Below, in pieces: positions 34,955-44,400 of a stretch of DNA of 49,658 nt; within the stretch, counting starts at the first letter, position 1; each line of letters opens with the position of its first letter. The notes below the pieces were generated by a model. It saw only the letters and a list, made by a program, of their open reading frames with translations, did not search any database and had not been told where the DNA came from. This DNA is from an uncultured Clostridiaceae bacterium (GTDB lineage Bacteria > Bacillota > Clostridia > TANB77 > CAG-508), in contig CANRSN010000015.1 of the NCBI GenBank assembly GCA_947642455.1, positions 1 through 49,658 of the forward strand, given 5' to 3'. Made by a program: the position numbers and the translations under genes.

Positions 34955-37900
34955 TTATTTTTTTCTTAGTACTTTTAACACTATGAAGCCTACTCCTACC
35001 ACTAAGATTAATCCTACTGAAATCCATAGAATGTAGTTTGTTGCTATTGCACCAAATGGTGGTAATATTTTAACTGTTTCTGACATGTCGCTGTCTAATT
35101 CGCTTGGGTTGTCTCTTGGGTCTTGGTTTCCTGCTACTGAGTATTGGTTCTTTCTACCAACTGTATTGCTTGTTCTTACTACTTCTACTATATTTCTGTA
35201 ACTTAAGTCGTCTTTTTCGTTTTCTGGTGAGATTAATTGTGTTAATACTAATGATGTTTCAATTCTATCTTCACCTCTATTTATATTTTGTTTATAAATT
35301 GAAGGTACTAATTCTGCTCCCACGCTTTCTGTAGTTATTATAGTGTTATAGTCCTCTAATTGTTTTTCTAGTTTTCTATTTATTAAGTTACTATTTGCTA
35401 AGTTTGGTGTGCTGTCTTTTAGTAGGTCATCTTTAGATATTATCTTCCAGCCCCAGCTACTATTGTCGTTTTCATAGAATTGTAAGTTGTTTGCCACATA
35501 GTCTACTATTTGGTTTACTGTTGTTTTTGATATATTATCTACATTAGATACCTTTCCTGTATAGTAGAATTGGTTGTCATTATAGTCTGTTTCTCCAACA
35601 TTTACTGCTGTTATTTTGTATGATACTTGAATTGTAGCTCCATGCATTAATTCTTCGTCCATACTTAATTGTACTACACCAAATTTACTTGAATTTCTAT
35701 TTCTAATGTTTTCTATGTTACCAAATTTACTGCTATTTAATGTTTTATTGCTATTGTATCCTAAGTCATAGAATTTGTGTTTATGCCATAATGCATTTGT
35801 TGCTTGCTGTGTGGTATCAAATAGTATTGATTTATCTGATAATGTTACTTTTACATTTGTAATCTCTTTTTCTATTTCTATTTGTGATTTTGGTCTTTCT
35901 TCTAGTCCTAAGTCTACATTATTGATTTTATATGTTAATTTGTTATCAACTATTTGATTAGGTGTAGATGGTGTATTATACTCAAATTCTATGTTCATTA
36001 CACCTGTCTCTGCTGTCATTTTTGTTTTGTTTATTAACTCTTCTATTAATTGTTTTATTTCCTCTGCAGTATATGCTTCTAATTGGTCATTATTTCCTAT
36101 ATTTTTATATGCTGGTCTTTCTACATATGATGCTAGTACTTCTGCTATATGATTTTTCATGTCATTGTCTGAATAGTCTATTACTTCGTTTCTGCTATTT
36201 AATGTTGCATTTGGTCTTGAATTTGGTGCATTACTATTATTATCTGATTTTATGTCTTTTGCATCTGAGACATCTGGACGTTTGTCTGATTCTGCAATAT
36301 TGTAATAATATGTTCCTGATGTATTTTGGTTTTCGACATCTACATAAGGTGAAACTGTTCTGATTACCGCTCCTTGTGTTATTTTGTCTCCATTATATTT
36401 AGTGTTTTCACGTATATCGTAGCTTCCTGTTTGACCTATTCCTTCTTGATATGTTGTTGATTTATAGTCTTGACCATTGTATGATTTTGCATTTAGTCCT
36501 TCTTCCCCTTCAAATAAGTCTTTTACCAATTTTGTTATATTTGCTGATTGCTCAGTATTTTTATCTCCTGATGCATTTGAATTTACAAGTACTGTTTTTA
36601 CTGTGTCACCATATATGAATCTTACCATATATGTTCCTGGTACAAATGATTTGAAAGCATATTTTCCTGCGAAGTTATCTCCTATGTCATAATCTGATAC
36701 TAATTGTGTACCTCCTACTGTTTTATTTATTATTGGAGCTGTGGTTTTTGATGTTCCTGAACCTCTTTCAAATTCTCTCCATACATATTCTGTACCATTT
36801 CTCATCAATTCTACTAGTTGTACTGTTACACCATTTATTGGAGTTTCATTTCCTTGTCTTACACCATCTGCTATAAATGCTGATTGTTCTTCTTCTGATC
36901 TAGCATCTTCCCATACTGTTCCTTCTATTTCTCTGTCATGATCTCTGTATAGTGTTATTCTGATGTTTGGTGCCTTATCTGTATCGTCTTCAAATCCTAA
37001 GTAATTAATTTCTCCATCTTTTGGTACATCTTTTTCTTCTAAGTTACCTGGTGTTGAGTCTCTATCTACTATACCTGCTGCTGTTCCTCCAACATTTCCA
37101 ACGTTTGGTAATTGCTTACCATCTACATATATTGTTGAATATCCATTTACTTCTGCAATATTTTCTTTTCCAACTCCTATTTTGCTTGAACCATCTTCTG
37201 TTTCATCTAGTCTTATCCAGTCTTCATTTTCTCTATTGTCTTTCTTTACTCTAAATGTTACATATATGTATCCTGTTTCTCCAGCTCCTAAATATCTTCC
37301 ATCTAACCCTTGAATGTATAATGTGTCATAGCCATCTATTGACATTTGAGTATCTCCTGCATATATACTGTGGTCTTGAGTTTTTAAGTTTGAATATACT
37401 GTTTTGCTTCCTCCTCTTCCTATTACAGCATATGAACGCTCTGGAATATATACATAGTCTTGGTCATAGTATTGTACTACTTCATCTATTCTCGTTTTTA
37501 TACTCATTGATTGGTTACGTACTGTAATTTTATATGTTACATATACTTCTAATTCGTCTGATTTAGTCTTTTCAAATGCTGCTTGTTGTTCTCCATAGTT
37601 ACTTGCTTTATATAAGTAGTCTGATTTATATAATTCTCTTGAGTATTCTGTATTAAAGTATCCATCTGAAAGTCTTACTCCTATATCCCAAGTACCAGAG
37701 TTATCTAAATCTCCTTGTTCATCCATTACATGTCTTGTATCGTAGTCGTATATATGTGTTTTTCCATTTATCTCTAAAGTTACTTTTTCTACGTCTTGTC
37801 TTAATGAGATGTCTGTTTCTGGTCTTTCGTTTACACCAAAGTTTATGTTGTTTTGCTCTGCATATAGGCTATGGAATGTTATTGTTACTCTTCCTTCTCT

Positions 37901-40900
37901 CTTTACATCCATTTTTTCTACAAATTCTATTTTTGTTCCTGCTGTATCTACTAGGTAGTATTGACCTTTCATGAATGTACATGTGTTTCCACTAGCTGTG
38001 AAGTAGTCATATTTAGACAATATGTTTGGCACTGTCTGGCCTTGGTTATCTACTATTCCTGCATGGTTTGTATCAGATGTCATTTTAATATCTTCTATGT
38101 ATTGTAATTTATCTTTTATTTCTGGATCTTTGCTTTCATATTCTGCTATTATTGCACTATATATTTCGTCTTTTATGTTTGGATATTTTCCATGTGCATT
38201 TTCTCCTGGGTCATATAATGTTCCTGCTTTTCCTCCTGCTTTTTTTCCATAGATATATTCGTTTATTTTTTGACTTATTACACCTTCTACTAATTTTTTC
38301 TTAGTCTCTTTTTTGCCATCTACTTCTACTTCCTCTGTTGTAGTTTCATCTAACAATTGAACTACTGAATTGTCTTTTTCGTAGCCGAAAGCTCCATTTC
38401 CTTTATTTATTAGTTTGTATCCCATTAATTCTTTTTGTGTATATGTTTTTCCTGATACGTTGTATCCTAATGAGTTTGTTGATACATAGTTATGTGGTGA
38501 TGAACCTATACTTGCAAACCTTGCATTGTATGTGGTTCTTGTTATTCCTGTTTGTACTTTTCTTTCTTCTTCTTTTTGTGTTTCTCTAGCATTTGACTTA
38601 GTTTTTAATGTTTCTTCAGGCTGTGTATCTACTTGGTCTGTAAATGTTGTTGCTTGATATATTTGACCATTGTATGTGAATTGTACATAGTATTTACTCA
38701 TTGGTCTTACACCTTCAAATACATAGCAGCCATTTTCGTCTGTTACTGTTGGGTTTGTTCTTATTTCTGTTTTTCCATTTTCATCTGGTTTTGCTTGTAC
38801 TAATGTTGCAATTTCACTTTTTCCTGTTTTTTCATCATATTCGTATAATGTTACTTCTATGTTTTTCATTAATAATTCGTCTGAGTCTAATTGACCATTT
38901 GGTAATGTCTCTTTTCCTCCATTTTGATCCCAGAATACTCTACCACTTATTTGCATTGTTAATTCATCATAGTGTTTATATTCATGTGATGAACCTCCTC
39001 CTGGTCGACCACTTGGTGGTGGTGGTGGTTGCTCATTGTTTGGTGTTATTGATATTTTGGTCTGTTTTATAATTGGCTCTGATTCTGATACTACTAGTTG
39101 TTCTTGGATACGTGGTGAATCCTGTACCTTAAATTCATATTTACGTATTGTACAACTACGCTCTCTACCTTTGCTAGTAGTATATGTATGCTTATCTGGA
39201 TAATCATCGCTCTTTTCCTCTTCCCACATATATGAGCTTTGTACCTGACCATATTTTGTTCTATACATTTCTGCTTTATAATATGCAATATAGTCAAACT
39301 CAATTTCTATACGGATTTTTGAAGGATCATTTGTTACTGCACTTGAATATCCATCACTCTTTAGATAAATATAAAATGGTTCATTATTTTTTGGGAATGG
39401 ATATTCTGAATCTATTTCTAAGTATTTAGCTGTTTTACTTATTAAAAATTCTTGTTTTCCTTTTTCTATTATATTTCCATTTTCATCTAGTTTATCTGCA
39501 CTTAAAGTCTTATATAAATTGTTATTTTCATCATATATTTTTACTGCTGTTATTTTTGAAAAGTCTACCCTTTTTTGAGTTTCTGCTGATCTTTTTATTG
39601 CTGTATCGTAATAACTTATTTTAAATGGTCCTATAGTATAACTATTGTCTGGTCTATTTATTTGTACTTCTGTTGTTTCTGTTTTATTTTCTACTTTTAA
39701 TTCTCCATTATTCTTTTGTAATTCATCGAAGAATTCTTGATATAGCATTGCTTCTGAATGTAGTGAACCTGATACAACTAGTGATAAACCATCCTTCATG
39801 TCTATTTCTTCAAGTTCATCCATTAATTGATCTACCTTTTTTAGTATTTCTGAACGTGTATTTGAAGCTAAAGGCTTACTTCCTGTAGTGTCTGTGTTTT
39901 CTATTGTCATTAAATATTGATATACATTCGCCTTTATGTTTGAGAATATTTGGTCTCCTGAATATTCTGCTACCCATAAACGCATATTTGCTATACCACA
40001 TTTTGGGTCATTTAATAACATATTGTAAAAATCTTTTAAGTCTTGTGTATCTGCATTATCTTTTTCTGTATTTATATATGATATTAATTCATCTTGATAA
40101 CGTAAAACCTCTTCTTTGTTTTCTGCAAGTTGTATATTTACTGCTATATCTTCTACTTTATTAAGTACTTCGAAGTTTAACTTATTTATTGTTTCTGACT
40201 TTGAAATAGCAGATGGATCTGATTCAAAGTCGTCACTTGGACTAGTTATTCCTTGGTATCCTAAATTTAGTTCTGTATTCCATATTGCTTGTTGTGCAGT
40301 CCAAGATGCTGGGTCCCCCCTCTTTTTACCTACATTTGCTAATATGTAACCTGCATATTGTTTATCATTATCTGCTCCTGTTATATCATATATTGTTCCT
40401 ATTTCCCACTCTGGTGGATCAAAATATGTTTTTTTCAAATTTGGCTTTGAGCCTGTTGATAAATGCGAATGCTTACTAGCACTATGAGTTATTATTGTAT
40501 CTCCCTCTTTTACACTTCCACGTAAATTAGATGTTCTTAATCTTGAACCTGAAGATGTACCATGATCTACACAATACATACTATAACTTTTTCCACCTAT
40601 ATTCATAGTTGTTGGTACAACATGTGATGAACCTGTTTTAGCTACTTTATCGTTATTGAATCCTCTATATGAAGTAATTTTAGTTCCTATACTTAAGTCG
40701 AAATTTGGATTTTCTATTTCAATACCTTCAATTTTTTCTGGTGTTCCACCTTTTTCTATTATAGCATCTTCTGATTGACTTATCCATATTTGCATATTTT
40801 TTTGTTCTGCACCATGGTTTCCATCATTCATGTTATTTTTTTCATATCCATCTAATACTTTATATGTTGCTTTTCTAAATAATTGTAATTGTTGTTCATT

Positions 40901-41434
40901 TAGTGTTTCCATTCTTGTTGCAAAACCTAATAATATGTCATATCTCTTTTTTAACTCTTCTTTATTATTTGTTGGATTATTTAGTATATCATGTATTTTT
41001 GATATATCTGTTTCATTTTTTTCAATTATTCTATTTATTTGAATAGTGTAATTTTGAACATCTTGTATTATATTTATGGCAAATTGATACTTAAGCATTA
41101 CTTCGTCATAAAAATATTCTGCTATATCTATGAATACATATAGTTCATCCTTGTCTAATTCAATTCCTGCTGAATCCCATACTATGTAATCTTTATATAT
41201 CTCTTTTAATCTATTTGCTATATTTGTTACTTGTTCTTTTATATCTTGTTCATAATTCTCATCTTCTTTGTCTCCATCTATTTCTGTCTCTTGTAATTCT
41301 TCCAATTGTTCTTTATGTGAATATTCGTCTGCTGGCGGAGCTGCTTTTGTTAGCCTATTAGTTGCTAATACAACTATGGAAACAATTAACATAAATATAA
41401 TTGCAAGAACAGCTATTTTTTTGTTCTTTTTCAT
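34955..41434 (-). CDS. Giant thioester-domain adhesin with SdrD-B-like domains
   Basis: 2159 aa. A signal peptide (1-31) is followed by a helical stalk (40-230) and a thioester (TQXA-type) domain (about 245-395) with Cys288 in YSMYCVDHG and the matching Gln in TAQQAIWNTE. Further down are two SdrD-B-like domains (ISGRVFWDQNGGKETLPNGQ and IEGTVWEDARSEEEQ), each spaced by Ig-like modules, and a C-terminal membrane helix plus basic tail (IVLKVLRKK). No LPXTG motif precedes the helix, so sortase anchoring is not supported. Family knowledge: thioester adhesins bond covalently to host or matrix amines. Translated from a strong RBS 18 nt behind the upstream surface gene, as an operon. Confidence 0.87.
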   Translation of the reverse strand: MKKNKKIAVLAIIFMLIVSIVVLATNRLTKAAPPADEYSHKEQLEELQETEIDGDKEDENYEQDIKEQVTNIANRLKEIYKDYIVWDSAGIELDKDELYVFIDIAEYFYDEVMLKYQFAINIIQDVQNYTIQINRIIEKNETDISKIHDILNNPTNNKEELKKRYDILLGFATRMETLNEQQLQLFRKATYKVLDGYEKNNMNDGNHGAEQKNMQIWISQSEDAIIEKGGTPEKIEGIEIENPNFDLSIGTKITSYRGFNNDKVAKTGSSHVVPTTMNIGGKSYSMYCVDHGTSSGSRLRTSNLRGSVKEGDTIITHSASKHSHLSTGSKPNLKKTYFDPPEWEIGTIYDITGADNDKQYAGYILANVGKKRGDPASWTAQQAIWNTELNLGYQGITSPSDDFESDPSAISKSETINKLNFEVLNKVEDIAVNIQLAENKEEVLRYQDELISYINTEKDNADTQDLKDFYNMLLNDPKCGIANMRLWVAEYSGDQIFSNIKANVYQYLMTIENTDTTGSKPLASNTRSEILKKVDQLMDELEEIDMKDGLSLVVSGSLHSEAMLYQEFFDELQKNNGELKVENKTETTEVQINRPDNSYTIGPFKISYYDTAIKRSAETQKRVDFSKITAVKIYDENNNLYKTLSADKLDENGNIIEKGKQEFLISKTAKYLEIDSEYPFPKNNEPFYIYLKSDGYSSAVTNDPSKIRIEIEFDYIAYYKAEMYRTKYGQVQSSYMWEEEKSDDYPDKHTYTTSKGRERSCTIRKYEFKVQDSPRIQEQLVVSESEPIIKQTKISITPNNEQPPPPPSGRPGGGSSHEYKHYDELTMQISGRVFWDQNGGKETLPNGQLDSDELLMKNIEVTLYEYDEKTGKSEIATLVQAKPDENGKTEIRTNPTVTDENGCYVFEGVRPMSKYYVQFTYNGQIYQATTFTDQVDTQPEETLKTKSNARETQKEEERKVQTGITRTTYNARFASIGSSPHNYVSTNSLGYNVSGKTYTQKELMGYKLINKGNGAFGYEKDNSVVQLLDETTTEEVEVDGKKETKKKLVEGVISQKINEYIYGKKAGGKAGTLYDPGENAHGKYPNIKDEIYSAIIAEYESKDPEIKDKLQYIEDIKMTSDTNHAGIVDNQGQTVPNILSKYDYFTASGNTCTFMKGQYYLVDTAGTKIEFVEKMDVKREGRVTITFHSLYAEQNNINFGVNERPETDISLRQDVEKVTLEINGKTHIYDYDTRHVMDEQGDLDNSGTWDIGVRLSDGYFNTEYSRELYKSDYLYKASNYGEQQAAFEKTKSDELEVYVTYKITVRNQSMSIKTRIDEVVQYYDQDYVYIPERSYAVIGRGGSKTVYSNLKTQDHSIYAGDTQMSIDGYDTLYIQGLDGRYLGAGETGYIYVTFRVKKDNRENEDWIRLDETEDGSSKIGVGKENIAEVNGYSTIYVDGKQLPNVGNVGGTAAGIVDRDSTPGNLEEKDVPKDGEINYLGFEDDTDKAPNIRITLYRDHDREIEGTVWEDARSEEEQSAFIADGVRQGNETPINGVTVQLVELMRNGTEYVWREFERGSGTSKTTAPIINKTVGGTQLVSDYDIGDNFAGKYAFKSFVPGTYMVRFIYGDTVKTVLVNSNASGDKNTEQSANITKLVKDLFEGEEGLNAKSYNGQDYKSTTYQEGIGQTGSYDIRENTKYNGDKITQGAVIRTVSPYVDVENQNTSGTYYYNIAESDKRPDVSDAKDIKSDNNSNAPNSRPNATLNSRNEVIDYSDNDMKNHIAEVLASYVERPAYKNIGNNDQLEAYTAEEIKQLIEELINKTKMTAETGVMNIEFEYNTPSTPNQIVDNKLTYKINNVDLGLEERPKSQIEIEKEITNVKVTLSDKSILFDTTQQATNALWHKHKFYDLGYNSNKTLNSSKFGNIENIRNRNSSKFGVVQLSMDEELMHGATIQVSYKITAVNVGETDYNDNQFYYTGKVSNVDNISKTTVNQIVDYVANNLQFYENDNSSWGWKIISKDDLLKDSTPNLANSNLINRKLEKQLEDYNTIITTESVGAELVPSIYKQNINRGEDRIETSLVLTQLISPENEKDDLSYRNIVEVVRTSNTVGRKNQYSVAGNQDPRDNPSELDSDMSETVKILPPFGAIATNYILWISVGLILVVGVGFIVLKVLRKK

Positions 41435-41452
41435 ATGCTTTTTACCTCCTTC

Positions 41453-44400
41453 CTATTTAATTTTTCTTATAACCTTTTTATTTATAAAGTATATTCCGAT
41501 TCCTATTACAGCTATTATTCCTAATGTTAAGCTAATAAATAATATTGTTTGTGCACCTGTTCTTACAGTTAATAATATGTCTGCTGTTGAAATGTCGTCT
41601 TCATTTGATTGTTTGTTTCCTGGTGTTGAGTCTACATCTGCTATACCTAAATCGTTATATGCTTCTAATATTTCTGCTGTATTTGTTATTAATGTTAAAT
41701 CACTTTCTTTTACTGCTTTTGTTAATACTAATGTTATTTCTTTTGTCTCTCCTGGTAATATTTTTGTATTTGCTAAACTTGAACTACATACACTTCCACT
41801 TTCTAATGTATACCAGTCTCTATTTAATTCTGCATTAAATTTAAAGTTTGATGGTATGTAATCTACTATTTTTTTAGCATAACCTTCTATTGCACCTTCG
41901 TTTGTTACTGCTATTTTGTATTCTACAACTATTGTTGTATTATCTATATATCTTCCTGTTAAATCTCTTTTTGCTAATTTGTTATTATATTCATATTTTG
42001 CTGTTCCTGTTTGGTTTTGTACTGTTATACTTGCTACTGTTTTGTCTAGTTTCAAGTCAAATTTTTTGTCTGTTATTAAACCTAAGTCTATATTATATAC
42101 ATTTCCAGCTGTAAGGTCTATCTTCTCTGTAACTGCTGCTGTTCTTTCTACATTATTTATTGCTATTTTGCTATCTATTGCATCTGAGTTTAGCATTGCA
42201 TCTATTCCTTCTTTTCTATATGCTGTACTACTGTAATTTGCTGTATCATATAAGAATATTACTGCATATTGTCCTGCTGGTAAATTTGTAAATTCATATC
42301 TTCCATTTTCGTCTGTTTTCACAACAATTATGTCTCCTGCTGCATTTATTAATGCTGAACCTGTTGCATAATCGAATAGCATTACCTCTATGCCACTTAC
42401 TTTTGTCTCATTTTCGTCTTTTTTTCCATCTTCATTTTGATCTATCCATACTTGTCCTTGTATTCTTCTTTGTATTCCTGTTGGATTGTTTGGATTATTT
42501 GGGTTGTTTGGATCATTGTTTGATTTTATTATAGTATGTGTTAATTCATTTGTAGAAAATGCTTCTAATTCTTCATGAAATATTTTAAATGAATTTTTTA
42601 CTTGTGCACTTTCTTGATTTCCTAATTCTCCAACTTCTACTACTAATGTATATTTTAATACTGTTCCTGCTGGCAAACTTGCTACTATGTTAATATCTTT
42701 AGTTACTGAGCTTTCTACTTCTGATTCCATTCCATCTACTACATATTTCGAACTTCTATATTCTAATATTGATGGAAGAATATCTACTATTCTAATATTT
42801 TTTAATGTTTTTGTTCCTGTATTTGCTAATTCTAACATATATGTTAGTCTTTCACCCTCTTGTAAATTTCCCTCTGGAATGTCTGATGTTAATTTTGCTG
42901 TTAATTCTGCCTTTTCTATTTTTACTTTATTTGTAGTTTCGTTTGTTGACATTTCTAATGTTTTGTTCTCTGGTGTTACACATGATACTTGTATAGTATT
43001 TTTTATTTCTGTAGTATTGTGTTTTTTCTCGTCTACTGTTCCTTCTAAATATACTAATAATTTACTATTTCCTGAAAGTTCTCCAATTGTATATGTAAGT
43101 TCTCCTGTTTTTTCGTCATACCTTCCACTATTTTTTGACATATTGTTTATATAATATGCATCTTTAAATATTAGACCTTCTGGTAATTTGCCTTTTACTA
43201 CAAGATTTTTTACTGATTTTGTATTTATGTTTTGTATTTCTACTTCATATTTTAATATTTTATTTTCATTTAAGGTTGTAGCTCTTCCTGGTTCTGTTGT
43301 CATTTTTACTGTTATATATCCTTCTACTGCTTTGTTTATAAATTCATTTGAGTTTGCTACTGAGTCTAAGTTAAGTACTGTACCAAAAGCTGTAGCTTTT
43401 ATATCTCTTAGAACTTTTTTGTCTCCTTCTTCACTTTCTATAATATCTAATTCATCTACTTTTACTTCTACTTCTAATGTTCCACTTGCTCCTGGTTCTA
43501 ATTTTGTAAATGATTTTGTCATTCTTCTTCTTGATGGTATTTCTTCATAACTATCTTTTTGACCATTTAAACCTTCTACATATTGGATATATGATGTTCC
43601 CTCTGGTATGTTTATTCCTACGATTGGTCCTTCTGCTACTGTTTTCCCTGTATTTGTTATTTTGGCTGTGTATTTTATTATTTGACCTTCTTGCACTTCT
43701 GCTCCTGCTTGTACATTTGCTGATAATTCTACTTTTACCTCTGGACCTTCTCCTGTTGAAAGCTCTGCAAGTGGTGCTACAAGGTTTTCTTCTGACATTG
43801 TTCTTGCATATGCGTTACTATAATATACTGCATATGTTGCATAACCATATTGGTTACGGCTTAGTTGCTCTGGTATTTCTGTGTTGTATTTTAATGATAA
43901 TACTGTTCCTATTTCCATTTGATAGTTGTTTAATACTACTAAATATGATTTTATTTTTGATAAGTCTTGTACTTGTGTTGTCCAACCATTTTGCGCATTT
44001 GTTAAGTCTTTTGTTGCATTTATGTTTTCTGAATAGTATATTGTTATATTGCTACTTTCTATTCCTTCTACTGCTATTCCTGATTTCATTGGTGCATCAA
44101 ATGTTGCTCCTAAGTCCTCTCCTGTTTGAATATTTTTGCTTCCTTTTGATATTGTTCTTCCTAATATTGCTACATTATTTATTGGAGATGAACTGTTATT
44201 TATTATTATGTGTTCTACTGTTGCTAATTTTGCTTTTGATAATACATCTAATGTTGCTCTTTTAGTTTCTCCACCTACTAATAACATTTCTTCATTTCTT
44301 GAATTATAGTTTGATATACTGTTTGCTGCAACTATTCCTACTGGTGCTACAAATTGTATTTGTTGTGCTACTACCCCTTTTGCACCTTCTACTTTTTCGT

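Noticed and set aside
40000-41434. LPXTG anchor in the giant adhesin
   Set aside because: The residues before the C-terminal helix read ETVKILPPFG, which does not match LPXTG, so sortase anchoring is not claimed.
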